Made by a program: the position numbers and the translations under genes. A stretch of DNA of 64,000 nt from Candidula unifasciata (Eukaryota; Mollusca; Gastropoda; Stylommatophora; Geomitridae): the NCBI GenBank assembly GCA_905116865.2, contig CAJHNH020000564.1, positions 239,104-303,103 of the forward strand, in the 5' to 3' direction. This document shows positions 42,748-54,710 of this stretch, piece by piece; position 1 is the first letter of the stretch, and every line of letters starts with the position of its first letter. Under the pieces are notes generated by a model. The model was not told the DNA's origin and did not search any database. It worked only from the letters and a program-made list of their open reading frames with translations.

Positions 42748-42949
42748 GCATGTCATCTTTGCTGAGAACAGCAACGATGCCTACGCTGGCAGCAGCTTCC
42801 CCGGGCTAGTCGATCTGCTGTTTCAGATAGAGAAGGAGCCATCGAGATGGGAGAGAGTCAAGCAACACTTTTATACAATCCTGAACATCATACAAACTGC
42901 GGGCTTCACCTTGAGAGATGTTGGGAGCTTTATGTCGGAAACTTTGTAG
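42748..42949 (+). CDS. FOLH1-like: Terminal exon of GCPII-like peptidase
   Basis: The acceptor is ATCTTCCTCAG; the exon ends with a TAG stop at 42947-42949. It encodes HVIFAENSNDAYAGSSFPGL, then a stretch with LLFQIEKEP and the final helix ending in FMSETL. The AYAGSSFPG loop aligns with human NKYAGESFPG, but K699, which binds the substrate gamma-carboxylate, is alanine and N698 is aspartate; Y700 is kept. Length and ending are normal for the family. Confidence 0.94.
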
Positions 42950-43104
42950 CCTATAATCTTAGTTTCCTGATGTTTTAGTATTATCTATATTATCTTCGTT
43001 GATACGTTGAAATTACCCATTTCATGATGTGTTAACTTAACCAGTTTGATGATGCGTTTACACTATTTATTTTATGATGCCTTCACATTACCAAATTGAT
43101 TGTG

Positions 43105-43205
43105 GGTTACCAGGGATACTGTGGCATATCAGGAAATGAGTTAGCAGACAGACTTGCAAAGAATGGAACAGAGGAGAAACAACATGCCCATTTATTGTTC
43201 GGTAC
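43105..43205 (+). pseudogene. RNase H fragment (GNELADRLA)
   Basis: GYQGYCGISGNELADRLAKN followed by GTEEKQHAHLL matches the HCGI.GNE.AD.LAK motif of non-LTR RNase H. A one-base insertion breaks the preceding W.PGH motif. It abuts the minisatellite at 43198. Confidence 0.8.
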
Positions 43206-43492
43206 TGTGATGTGATGTGTGGATACAAATGTGTGAGAGTTCCGTACTGTGATGTGATGTGTGGATACAAGTGTGTGTGAGTTCGGTACTGTGATGTGAT
43301 GTGTGGATACAAATGTGTGAGAGTTCGGTACTGTGATGTGATGTGTAGATACAAGTGTGTGTGAGTTCGCTACTGTGACGTGATGTGTGGATACAAGTGT
43401 GTGTGAGTTCGCTACTGTGACGTGATGTGAGGATACAGGTAGGTGTGAGAGTTCGCTACTGTGATGTGATGTGTGGATACAAGTGCTAGGTA
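43198..43492. repeat. Minisatellite of about 42-44 bp, seven copies
   Basis: The unit contains TACTGTGATGTGATGTGTGG then ATACAAGTGTGTG. It begins at the end of an RNase H fragment, 250 bp after the peptidase stop codon. Confidence 0.93.
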
Positions 43493-43599
43493 TATGTAAC
43501 AGTTTTTTTTTAAAATACGTTAGATAGACATAGAAAGATAGGGGAGAGAGGGATCGAGTGAGAGTGAGGGAGAGAAACGTTGAGGACGGGGTCAGCGAT

Positions 43600-43605
43600 A
43601 ATAAA
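43600..43605 (+). promoter_or_regulatory. Candidate polyadenylation signal
   Basis: This is the first AATAAA downstream of the stop at 42949. It lies after an RNase H fragment and a minisatellite, so it may not be the site used. Transcript evidence would be needed. Confidence 0.25.
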
Positions 43606-43759
43606 TTTGTCCTAGTCCAGCTATAAATAGTTGTTAGCCCTTTTTAATATCAAGATAATTGTCCCACCCAAGAAAGCTGTCTTCTTCTGGCTGTCGTATT
43701 CTCAACTGGAAATGAGACAACATGAAAACATAAGAATTCAAAAAAAAAAAAAAAAAAAA

Positions 43760-46700
43760 GGAAGATTATAAAAATATTGTCATAATCAGTATGTCTATAA
43801 AATATAAACTATTTTATTGGGCTTATCATTTTTCTTCAATGACAGAACCAATCTATCAATGTCTGACAAGCCTACTCTGTTAGAATTGTGAGAGGAAGAC
43901 AGTCAACCCATATCCACTCATCTACTACACATATTTGAGAACAAATTATTTTTACATGATTATTTTGTTTAAACTGTACTTCAGAATTGTTATAATAAAT
44001 GTACACAATTATAATAAAATTCGTAACTTAGTTTTTTAAACTCAGAACAAAGTGTTTTACACTTGTTAAATTTAAATACTGAAGACAAAAACAAATTTAT
44101 TTATTGCCTGGCATGTTTCGGTGAGCTGGCCAGATTCATTACTACATTTACATTCATCTACACTGACGCCAAAAGGTCAATCCTTTCAAGTCATGTACAG
44201 AAAGGAGGAGACAAATATACTTCGTGCCGAAAGGCAAGCAACGCTTCAAAGGTCCAAAGTGGTTAGCGTTCTTTAGATATTTTCTTCAGAGTTTTGGAAA
44301 ATGAATAGACAGTCACACTGGCTGGATCTGCACCAATAAATGATGAATGTATGCATAACAAGCCAAATGTAGTCAAGGCTCTTTGGAAGCAGGTGAACAA
44401 TGCGAAGGCACGAATAGATCATTATGTTCTGGAGAGAAAAGTACAGATATGAGTGACCAGGAGATGTGGTCGATACTCTATACTCAGAGAAAACGCAAGA
44501 CAAGACATAATCAAACTGATATAGGCACCATCGGAATTCGAACTCTTCACTGGCTGAGAAGAAGAGAACGAAGGGCTAATGGAAATGCTCCAAGTGCTGT
44601 GATGCCAGTTCTTAGCTCAACGATCAATACTCAACAAATGAAATACTCAAAAATATTGGACATCTAAAATGACCAATGAGAAGCAAAAATTGTAATATTT
44701 TTTCAGCACACAGCGTTGTTATCCACAAAGCATGTGTGTTCAAAATATCAACATTATGCTTATTAGGAAATAGTATTAAAAATCGGACGCAAACGGCCAA
44801 TCTAGACAAACAAACAAACATTTAAAACATAATAAAAGCTTATAAAAAGATTGTAATTTACACCATAAAGAGGAGCATAGTCAATTAGAAGTAACATGGG
44901 CAGGAATGAGGCAGGAAAAATGGCGAAAGACAGATAAGCTTTCCGACAGACTATACTAAAAGCGATGTTTTCAGGTCGCAACACACAAAGATGAGGTCTC
45001 GTATAGTCGTCTTTGAAAAGGCGATTGATAGGTAATGTATATTTAAGCCAACCTCTTACGATATACCTTTAATGACATGCTTGTTAGGGAATGTGGATCT
45101 TTTCCCTCGCTCCTCTCCCTTTTTATAAAACCACAAATGGGACTCCGGACTATTAATGGTATCTAAAAGTTTTTGGTCTACAAAATATCAAAGAATGGTA
45201 TCTTTATTCACTGCATGCCAGCTTGGAACACTCGACTTCCTCTTTATAATCCTTTGGGCGTATTTGTTTTCTTGAATACGGTAAAAGCCACTTCACATCA
45301 ACGATAACAAATAAGTCTGCACACTGTCAATGGTAACAGTCAGACACAGTTGAGCCTGCGGGTTTAGTATCCGATGAACTGTACTGAAGGAAGATGTTCA
45401 GCGCGAGTAAGGTCACTAAGATAACTAGAGCATGATTCTATCAGACCAGCTTTGGAAATTATCTCCTCCTGCGGAAGATCTTACATGGCTTAGAAGCCTT
45501 GACATTTGGATTCCACGAGTGCTGCTCTGAGCCATAACCTGCAGCAATTTTCTATTTTGACCTCCGTGACGGTAAGTTCTGTGTATCTGTTATTGTGAGC
45601 TCTTATATATAGTTCTTTCTTTCATCTTTGACTTGGAGGTATTTCTTTGTTTGTGAAATCAAGTGATTAACTCTTTCAGGCCCATGAATGTTTACAGACT
45701 TGGCCTACATTAATTTCCACTTATAAAAATGGCACAGGGGGTGTTGTACAAAACAGGCAATAGAGAATGTAATATACTTCTAATCACTACACAAGAATTA
45801 TTTTTTAAAGAGAAATAAATCTACATTTTGAGTCTTATAATTAGTGCATGCTTGATACTGTTATAGTTAGTAGGAAAGAAGAAATCAGCAGGTGTTAATT
45901 TTACCCAAAAAAAATTTACCCCGCAAAAATCCTTCACTTACCATGATTTTGCAGCCACAAGTGCAGTGAATATCCATATTCCAGAATAACACTTTGAAGA
46001 TTGTTCAGTTTTCAAACATATTCCAAAGTTATAATAAGTTTCTGGATTAGTTTAGTACTCAGAAGCACTAAGTTCTCACAAAGTGCTGAACAGAATTTCA
46101 GAGGCGGGAAGGGGGGGGGGGGGAGGGGAATGGCAGTTATATTGACCATTACTCACACGCGATTCTCTAATTACTTTGTACAGTTATATATACAGACTGT
46201 AACTGCAAGGATTTCCCTGTAGCTTAGCAATAGTATGGTACTGCCTATTTGTTTGCATCACTTTCCTTCTTTTACACCCTAAATACGGTAGCAATAGAAC
46301 AATCTCTGTGTCCAACTCGTCAGAATCGCTATTTTCCCAAACTGCTAATCGCTTAGCTGCCGCTGGTATAAATTAACCGTCTGAATCACTTTTCCGAAAA
46401 TCTAAATTTTGATTATCATTATCAGAATTGAAAATATCCGACTGAAACAATTTCTGAGCTTCGGCCATAGAAAGAAGCATAATACGGCCTGTACTTGTGG
46501 TTGGAACTCTGGTGTTCATGGCTTCGAACACGAAACTACAAAACGCACGGTCTGGAAAGGAATGAGATTAGTTAGTTTAATAAAGGCTAATATACCCAAA
46601 AAAAAAAAAAAAAACATTTTTTTAGTAGCTTTCCCTGAATACTTTAAAGTATCTCCGAACATTAGAAACAAATACGGAGCCGTGTGCGAAGCAATATGTA

Positions 46701-46925
46701 GGGGACACATGATAGACGCTCACAGTGTTGTTTGGGCAAATTTTAACTTTTCAGTCAACACTCACAGCGTTGCTCGGGCCATAAAGAGCGCATTTAATAT
46801 GTGTTTGTTAAAGTTGTCTTCTTCTGCCCACTATCTCCCAACGGAGCACAAAAGCCTCAGCAAGCTCACGACAAGTCGTTCAATCCTTTGCTATTGCATG
46901 CAGCTCACGTCATGTAAAGAAACGT
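43760..46925. other. Downstream intergenic DNA
   Basis: Contains Repeat-G (44375-44650) and a G-run (46110-46125); otherwise no gene or repeat was recognised. Confidence 0.5.
44375..44650 (+). repeat. Repeat-G
   Basis: GAACAATGCGAAGGCACGAA, TAGATCATTATGTTCTGG and the frame GTIGIRTLHWLRRRERRANG NAPSAVMPVLSS match the family; the middle part is diverged. Confidence 0.65.
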
Positions 46926-46929
46926 AACT

Positions 46930-47130
46930 ATCCCCATCCTTTTAACTTTACTCTCTAGCTCTTCTCCTTGTGTTTTCAGTCTGCCTTTTTTTCAATGCCA
47001 CTGTGGGTTCCAGTGCAAAGATATTCTAGTTATACTCTTTTCAGGTTTTCTCAACGTGTGTCCTATCCAACGCCAGCGTCTTTTTTTTTTTTAATCACTT
47101 GGTCCACTGGAACTTGTTTAGATCTCTCCC
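46930..47130 (-). pseudogene. Non-LTR RT tail, family B, copy 3
   Basis: The minus strand includes GAGCTTTGGGAGAGATCTAA, CAAGTTCCAGTGGACCAAGT and GGCATTGAAAAAAAGGCAGA, colinear with 31010-31165. Confidence 0.7.
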
Positions 47131-47344
47131 AAAGCTCAACAAATACTAATAACTACAAACTTCATTATCTGATGACTGTGAGGGAATTATGTATAGTCTT
47201 AGTTGTTCTCCATGTTTCCGCTTATGCAGCAATAGTATTTGACGTTAGAATTACACGTTTTTAGTTGAGTAATTTCTATAGACCTCCACAAATGTCCTTA
47301 AAATGAAAGAAAATTTTCCGGCCAAGAGTGCATTGTGTCACTCA

Positions 47345-47650
47345 TGAGTTAAAAGGTACTGATATGGTTGAAGCGTTAAAAAAATTATTGATCTGGCTGA
47401 AGCGTTGAAAAGGGTATTGATATGATTGAAGTGTTAGATAAAGATAACGATGTGGTTAAAGCGTTAAAAAGATATTGATCTGGTTGAAGGGTTAAAAAAA
47501 GTATTGATCTGGTTGAAGCGTTGAAAAGGGTATTGATATGGTTGAAGCGTTAGAAAAAGGTAACGATATGGTTGAAGCGTTAAAAAAGGTATTGATCTGG
47601 TTAAATAGTTTTTAAAAAAATATTGATATAGTTAAAGCGCAAAAAATGTT
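47345..47650. repeat. Minisatellite of about 27-30 bp
   Basis: Ten or so diverged copies with core GGTATTGATATGGTTGAAG and CGTTAAAAA. Confidence 0.9.
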
Positions 47651-47794
47651 CTCTCTCACACGAAGGCTAGTGTAGACTGATGAATATTTTAAGAATTAAC
47701 GTAAACAAAATACACACCAAAATGTAGGCAGTTGAAACTGCCCCCGAGGTTTGTGTAAAGAAGGTGAGATTGAAGTTGTTGACAAAACTTCTTT

Positions 47795-48015
47795 TTGAAA
47801 CACGTTTGTCCTTTACTGAGGTGCCAGGTTCGATCGCAGGTCCGGGCGATCTGGCAGCAGAACGCTTTGCGTTGGTTTCGACAATGGTACCGAGAGCTGA
47901 CCTTTTAGGAAGCAATAGCAAAATACCGAACGTGAAATGCGCCTAGAAAAAGTTTAACAACGACCTAAAAAAAATTATGGGTAGTGGTACTGCAACGTCC
48001 TGTAAAGGACACGTA
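47795..48015 (+). mobile_element. SINE gamma (tRNA-derived), 5' end diverged
   Basis: CCAGGTTCGATCGCAGGTCC, TTGGTTTCGACAATGGTACC, GCAATAGCAAAATACCGAAC and CTGCAACGTCCTGTAAAGGA align with the 38545 copy. Confidence 0.8.
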
Positions 48016-48077
48016 ACTAACTTGTTTTCACCAGCTGAGATGAGTTACTGTATGTAAGTGAGTGACTGAGTGTTTGT

Positions 48078-48099
48078 GTGTGTGTGTTTGGGTTTTTTT

Positions 48100-48130
<31 letters not shown>

Positions 48131-48136
48131 GGGGGG
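48078..48136. repeat. T-run followed by G-run
   Basis: GTGTGTG, then about 18 T and about 28 G in succession; homopolymer length is probably uncertain in the assembly. Confidence 0.9.
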
Positions 48137-48408
48137 ATTTGTTGAGTTTTAAATTCCAACTTTTTATTCAAGCACCACACTTTCATACAATAAAATATTG
48201 GTGAATGATAATAGCATTTGATCAGTGACAGTTTCATCATCGTTGTTACCAGTGATGTTTTCCTCATGATATTCGTACCGCAGTACTGGCACCTTTTTGT
48301 CGACATCATTGCTTCAGCGCAGACTTTTTGATGACTATTGACACCTTCTTTTCCCGGCGGCAAAATCCAGATCATCACCAACGTCACTTTTCTTGCTATA
48401 GCAGCAGA

Positions 48409-48860
48409 TTTATCACCATGATCCCCTTTCATCCTATGGCAGCAGATTCATCACTTTTCATCTTATAGCAGCAGATTTATCACCATGATCCCCTTTCATC
48501 CTATGGCAGCAGATTCATCACTTTTCATCTTATAGCAGCAGATTTATCACCATGATCACCTTTCGTCCTATGGCAGCAGATTCATCACTTTTCATCCTAT
48601 AGCAGCAGATTCATCACTTTTCATCCTATAGCAGCAGATTCATCACCTTTCATCCAATGGCAGCAGATTCATCACCTTTCATCCTATGGCAGCAGATTTC
48701 ATCGCTTTTCATGCTATGGTAGCAGATTAATCACCATGATCACCTTTCATCTTATGGCAGCAGATTAATCACCATGATCAACTTTCATCCTATGGCAGCA
48801 GATTCATCACCATGATCACCTTTCATTCTATGGCAGCAGATTAATCACCATGATCACCCA
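48409..48860. repeat. Minisatellite of about 25-38 bp (CTATGGCAGCAGATTCATCAC)
   Basis: Units have core CCTATGGCAGCAGATTCATC and an optional CATGATCACCTTT segment, giving short and long variants. Confidence 0.92.
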
Positions 48861-49257
48861 CCCCCCCCCCCCCCCCTTTTTTCCCCACTTTTTTTCCTGA
48901 TTTTTGCCTTTTCTAGTGACTTGCCATTATTTGCCTGATGTATGTTGTTGTTCTCTTTGTCTCTGCTACTGGAGGCAGATTCCGCCGTTATTTTTTTATG
49001 AAAACCGCGTCGACCTTAAACCTGTGAGAAGTGACATTTTCATAAGCCTATCTATCCGTCCAGCCAGTTGTAAAGTGAAAAGGTCAGGGTTGCCGCCGCT
49101 GACCTTCTGAGTTAACTGTATTGGAAGTGCCATCAGCTGCACGGTTATGTGTGTTGACGACTGCTGGATTAAAGTAATCATACAAATAATGATGGTCATA
49201 ATAAGTGTCATTATTTGTATCCGTATCCCTGTTACGAGCACTAGTGCACTGCGGACG

Positions 49258-49535
49258 TGAACCATGCGACACAAACCAGGACGCGATGTAATTCTATGTG
49301 TGTGAATGTATATGTACCATGCGACACAAACCAGGACGCGATGTAATTCTATGTGTGTGAATGTATATGAACCATGCGATACAAACCAGGACGCGATGTA
49401 ATTCTATGTGTGTGAATGTATATGTACCATGCGATACAAACCAGGACGCGATGTAATTCTATGTGTGGGAATGTGCATGAACCATGCGACACAAACCAGG
49501 ACGCGATGCACGTCTATGCGTGTGAATGTGCACTT
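49258..49535. repeat. 55-bp minisatellite, five copies
   Basis: CATGCGACACAAACCAGG starts at 49263, 49318, 49373, 49428 and 49483, an exact 55-bp period, followed by ACGCGATGTAATTCTATGTG. Confidence 0.95.
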
Positions 49536-49605
49536 CCGGTTTGATTAAAAATAAGAGAATTTATTGGAAATATTTTGCAATGATGATGTATAATTACATC
49601 ACAGT

Positions 49606-49976
49606 TTAGTATAAAGGATTGAGGTTTGAACAACGGATCAACATCATGGCACACAGGTAACCCATAAGTACTCCGTTCTTCTTCTAACTCAAGTCAGAAG
49701 AAGCTCAGCACAGTGCACTGGCTCTATAGCACCAGCGAGGATCCTGAAATACTTTAGGTAAATTTTTTACTCAAAACTGTTGCCCGGGCAGCGCCGTTAG
49801 GCTACTCTTTTCTACTTCCAACTGTCAAGGGATGTTTTACGTGCGCAACAAAAGACCGGGGGAATTACTTGAAGTCCAAGTCAACATGAACAAATCCCAA
49901 CCCTTACCGGGGATTTTGAAGCACTCGAGGCGGACACCATACCTAGAGACCATGCAGCCCTCTTAGTATAAAGGAT
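49606..49976 (-). mobile_element. SINE epsilon with 14-bp target site duplication
   Basis: TTAGTATAAAGGAT occurs identically at 49606-49619 and 49963-49976 and brackets the element. The minus strand starts with a tRNA-like head (GCATGGTCTCTAGGTATGGT, CCGCCTCGAGTGC, AATCCCCGGTAAGG) and ends with a body containing GGCGCTGCCCGGGCAACAG and a tail near TTGAGGTTTGAAC (+ strand 49619-49632). The perfect TSD shows a complete LINE-mobilised insertion. Confidence 0.88.
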
Positions 49977-50094
49977 GCAGTGTATCAGCAGAACTGAAGT
50001 ATCAATGTATCACTTACTTGACGCTTCTTGAGAAGCATGTTGCAAATACCTTGGACTGCAAGAATAACTAAGAAGCCTGGAAGTATCTAATGAA

Positions 50095-51160
50095 AGTAGA
50101 ACATTATAGCCAACAATGAAAAGGAGAGAAACAAACTTCTTTCGTCGTGTGATAAGGAAAAGATCGCCATTATCTTCTGTGCTGTTCAACGTTTACACAG
50201 TAAGAATTACAGGCGAGCAAATCACAGGACCCGGAAGAACACTGTCACATGCTGACGATGTGTTAGTGTATCGTCAGGGTAAGTGTAGAAGATTGCTGAA
50301 GAACTACACACAAGAGCTCAATCGATCGCATAAACACTTGGTGTGGTGAAGCTGGTGCACTGGTCAACCCAACGAAGGAGGGAGCGACATGGTTCTCTTT
50401 AAATAACCATATTGTGAAAACCCAAAAACCAGTTGTTAGTATGTGTTCTGAGGTTGTGGAAAGAATTAAATGAAATACCTGTGGATAAATTTTGATCGAA
50501 GCCTTGCTTATACTGAGCACATAGATCAGATTATAATAAAAGACAAGTGGGGTCTGGCTGCGATGAGAGTGATGGCGGCTGCAAACTGTCAGGAGCGTCA
50601 TCTATGTCTTCTATACCAGGGTCTGGTCCTTTCTGTTTTTGAATACGCGAAAGGATACAGAACGAGGCAATGTGCATTATACTTGGGTGTACTAGAGATA
50701 TAGCATTCAGGGCGATGCGCTACCTTCTCGATTTTCCAACCATGGAACCTCGTGGGCTTTCATGACTCAGTTTGGAGGGAGAATGTGAAGAAAGATTCTA
50801 GAGCTTTTGCTGTAACTACAAGCAGTCAGACTATGGAGGTCGTGGCTGTGACTAAAGCAGTAACATGGCTAGAGACACAAACTTTCAATGGGGCAAGCTT
50901 TCGCGGTGACTCGATGAGTATGCTCCGGAAGATAGAGAAGGGCTGGGTCCGAAGGCAGTGGTTGATGGCTCTACAGAATTCACGGCTGACAAAGAGTAGT
51001 TTCATACTCGTGCCAGGATATATGGGGGTGCAAGGAAATGAGCAAGCTAATAGACTTGCAGGTAAGGCTACTATGAAAGCCGGACACGCCATGAACCAAG
51101 CTGATATACTGAATGCTCTTAGAGTTAAGACGTTACCGTGAACCAACTATGAACTGTGAA
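50095..51160 (+). pseudogene. Non-LTR RT + RNase H fragments
   Basis: The order is RT motif C region (RSPLSSVLFNVYTVRITGEQ, then LSHADDVLVYRQGK), RT thumb (50470-50700: KYLWINFDRSLAYTEHIDQI, LVLSVFEYA) and RNase H (50752-51141: MEVVAVTKAVTWLETQ, GDSMSMLRKIEKGWVRRQWL, GNEQANRLAG). Frame shifts and stops separate the blocks. In RNase H the last catalytic Asp of GNE.AD.LAG is Asn here, so this domain would be inactive. RNase H after RT points to an I/Jockey-group element. Confidence 0.85.
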
Positions 51161-51419
51161 TCTGCAACTATGGTCAGACTGCAAGAACAATCGGGATGTT
51201 AATTCGGGTGTCGCCAAACAAGAACACAACGCGGGTAGCCAAAGAAGAAAAATAAACAAACACAGAACTGGGGTCGTTATTCGCTACACGCTGCGGGATT
51301 AACCGAGGAGGAGATCCGAGCACATATGGGCTGAGTGGTTTGACGTAAAATGAGGATAATCTGTCGACTGACTAACTAACTGTTAGGTGGAAGTTATTTA
51401 GAAGTTGCAGAAGGCTTTA

Positions 51420-51660
51420 CCGCGGAGTCTGTGATTTAGGCGTTGCAAGTCCGCCTCGTAATTCCAACGCACCGCGATCGAAACCCACCGCTGGCCGCGT
51501 AGATTTGTATTATAGTATGGGACATCGCTGGGTACCAGGATGTATGTCCTGATGAAGTAAAGACGGCCTAGTACCGATTGGTCTGTACAAATATGGGTGA
51601 TCTTATCATATGCCCGATGCGCCCAAAGGGGCGAAGAGGGATCTTTGATTTACTAGAAGG
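51420..51660 (+). mobile_element. SINE alpha subfamily
   Basis: GCGATCGAAACCCACCGCTG, GGTACCAGGATGTATGTCCT, GTACCGATTGGTCTGTAC and CATATGCCCGATGCGCCC follow in family order. Confidence 0.75.
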
Positions 51661-51964
51661 CTTCACACAAAAGAAAGTGGGTGGGATTCAAGGCACAACG
51701 AGGATGTCATAATAGAAACCAAATCATTGTTGAACTAGTGACCTGCTTCAGAAGTCAACAATTTATGATGGCTGGGGTGGTCAAAAGAGGTGTTCATTTT
51801 GCATCATTGCAAGGAGGGACATTTGTATCAAGCATGATTTGTGCTACACGTGATAAGTGGCTGTGGATAAACAAGATAGCCAGATCTCCATGGAAATAGA
51901 ATTTCTAAAACGATTGCGAAAGCTACATTTCTAGCTTCCACTTTTTCTACATAATCTTCACCGT

Positions 51965-52225
51965 CATCATCAAGATCATACTCTTTATTATCATCATCTT
52001 ATTCTTTATCATTATCATCATCATCAACATCATCATCATAAACTTTATCATCATCATTATCAGCATCAATATCAGCATCATCATCATCATCATCAAAATC
52101 ATCATCATCATCCATCACCATGATCTTCATCATTATCATTATCATCATTCTGGCAACCATCACCGCCACTATCATCATCATTATCTTTCTCGCCGTTATC
52201 ATCATCATAATAACTCGTAGCATCA
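51965..52225. repeat. (ATC)n imperfect triplet tract
   Basis: ATC/TTC/ATT triplets; open frames on both strands are composition artefacts. Confidence 0.92.
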
Positions 52226-52887
52226 CCTCTTTGTTGTGCTGCGACTATTACACGTCACGAACGTCTAGTAGACTGTTCTTCGACTATGTTCTGTCATGTG
52301 TAGTTACTTCTATATCATGGATGGAGTCCAGAATAGATCCTTTGGCCCTTCTCAACAACGTTCGTCTCAGGCTTCCTCTTTTGACGTCCTCGTCTCTTCC
52401 AGCGTCTACTTGCTGCTTGCAAAACGCCTACTTCTAGAAACGCATTGTTTCGAGTTACAGAAATACATTCGACATAAAGAAATATATATGTCCGCTGTGT
52501 TTCCTGGTTGGGTAACGTGTTAACTAGGTCTTGCCTTGCTGAAACAAGCTGAGACCTGTTATAGCAGAGCCCCGGCCATCAATCACCAGCATCGCGGTCG
52601 TTTGCCTGTCCAGCTGAAGGTAACATGATGCAGTCTGCGTCAGTGGCTGCTTGCACAATGAGCATCAACAGACATTGTAATCAGTTTGAAACCGTTGTAA
52701 TCTAAGGTAATTCTCAAACTGCTGCGCTTGAAGAAATAGAGCGTCAAGCGAGAAATGTGCATAAGGTCGTATATATTTGGGGATTGCTTTCTCCATTGGT
52801 ATAAAAAGTGGTCCGTGTGTGGGATGCACATTTTTTGTTATTTGAAGCCCCACCCTGGCTTCTGCCGGTGGCCCTGAATATTGCAAG

Positions 52888-54087
52888 TAGGGCTGTACCG
52901 AATAGTGTTTTTCACTATTCGGCAGAATGCAAATAGCGGGACCAACTATTCGGCCGAAAACGAATACGAATAGTGTACAGTCTATAAAATATACCTTAAA
53001 AAAAACAACTAATTTATAATGTCAAATGTACGCTGAACTTTTACTTCACATAAAGTAGACAGAAATGTCATCTTCTTCTTTAGCATTCTGAGCCCTTGAG
53101 GTTTACTGCTGCAGATATCACTCGTCTCCATTAATCTCTCTGGCTGGCCTTATCTTCAAAATTTGTGACACCAGTTGTTTGCAGGTTGGACTGGACATAA
53201 TCTCTCAAACTTATTTTTTGTCTGCTTCGTGGTCTACACCCATTCCTCTCTCAGGTGTATAGTTTTACTTCTCTGTCATCTGACATTCGTTCAATATGCC
53301 CCAACCATTTTAGTCTGTTAGCTTTCATGATGCCAGTGATCAGTGGTGATTTAAACAGATTAAGTGTTACCTTGTTGCTTCTCACTCTCCATTCCTCGCT
53401 GTTAGCATCTTTGATAGGTCCAAAGATTTGTCGTAAGACTGTTTTCGAAAACCTGTAATAAGGCCTCAACACTTTTATTTCTGCTTCAAGTTTCAGAGCC
53501 ACATAAAACGACTCAAATATTTTGATCTTGGTGTTGCAAGACAGACACTTTGAGTTTAGCAGACGTTGAAGGGCATAGCATACTTTATTTCTAGATTGTT
53601 TTCAAGATTGTATTTCTTTTTTTCAGCATGTTGGAGCAGCTGACGTTTGCACGCAAGTACTTATATGTTTCCGTTCGTTTCATTTTCATATTAACGACTT
53701 AGATGTGGCCGGGGTTTATATTCTTTCCATGTCTAGTTAGTATTCGTACAGAATAGTAAACATTTAAAAACATTTTATGTTTTGCATCCTTCAGTCAGTC
53801 TGTGGTAACTAATAACTAGGAATGAAAGAATCCTAAGTATTATAACAAGTAACTAAACTAGGAAATTGTCACTGACAGCTTAGTTAATGCATGAAAGCTG
53901 CATTTGCTTTCAACAAAACCAATCGTTAGATTTTGTCAGTATTAAGGCCGTGTATGCAGAAGCGGGTTTAAGGTAACTAATATTCGTATTCGGCCCGAAA
54001 GCAACTATTCGACCGAATACCGAATAGTCAATTGGTCCTCTATTTGGACCCGAAGCGAATACGAAGCAAATATTCGGTACAGCTCTA
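52888..54087. mobile_element. hAT element copy 3 with TSD, inside a Repeat-F copy
   Basis: The ends TAGGGCTGTACCGAATAGTG and, inversely, TAGAGCTGTACCGAATATTT are TIRs. The flanks ATTGCAAG (52880-52887) and ACTGCAAG (54088-54095) are an 8-bp duplication with one mismatch. Body sequence at 53730-53950 matches 15250-15500 of copy 1. An unrelated RT fragment is inserted at about 53060-53730, and the transposase C-terminal part is deleted near 53945. The element splits a Repeat-F copy (52833-54230). Confidence 0.85.
53060..53730 (-). pseudogene. Non-LTR RT tail fragment within hAT copy 3
   Basis: The minus strand at 53502-53251 encodes FSKTVLRQIFGPIKDANSEE, WRVRSNKVTLNLFKSPLITG and RLKWLGHIERMSDDREV, the typical C-terminal tail of another non-LTR RT family (pattern WR.R.N..L, RL.W.GH..RM). 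It is not the family seen at 14470 and 17085. Boundaries are estimated from where hAT homology to copy 1 stops and resumes. Confidence 0.8.
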
Positions 54088-54710
54088 ACTGCAAGGTCCA
54101 CACAAAAAAATTGAGGGGGGGGGGGGTTCTGGGACCTCTCCACGGGTTATCCTCATCCGCATGGTGGCACTTTGTGCCATGGGTGTTTATCGCCTATGTG
54201 ATGTCCTGGTGGGGTACAACTACTTACCTACCGACCTCCATTGCAGTGGTCTCCAATCTCTACAGGCGGCGCCCCATTAAATATGTGACAAGATAAACCC
54301 CCCCCCCCTCCCCCTCCCCCCACACACAACATACAAAATGCGATTAAAAAGAGGATGATTAAAAGAAAAAATAAACCCCAAGTTCTGTTAACGAGAACAA
54401 ACAAGCGTATAATTAAAAGTGTCAGATAAAAAAATGAATTAGAAACAATCAACAACAACTGGTGATTTAGTGTCCAAGTATCATTGTGATTGTTGGCATT
54501 GTCTTGTCTTGATGTTATCTGCTGTTTCTGGTCTGATGTTGGATAAGGCGCAAGGGAGATCAATCTCCACATCCAGCTGGTAGCCCCGTCTAGTTTTTAT
54601 GACTGTTATAGTTGAAAATACTGATTATTACAAATACTATGCACTTAGTTTCAAAATTTCTTGAGGCCCTATTGTAACTTTCTTTCCCACCCCCATCCTG
54701 CTCTACAGAA

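Larger units (their letters stand above)
52838..54225 (+). repeat. Repeat-F split by hAT copy 3
   Basis: The left part is TTTGAAGCCCCACCCTGGCT (52838-52887) and the right part GTTCTGGGACCTCTCCACGG to ATGTCCTGGTGGGGTAC (about 54125-54222); the hAT element lies between. Confidence 0.75.

Noticed and set aside
46409..46927. 172-codon ORF
   Set aside because: Contains a Lys run from an A tract, no recognisable domain, and no splice or repeat support.
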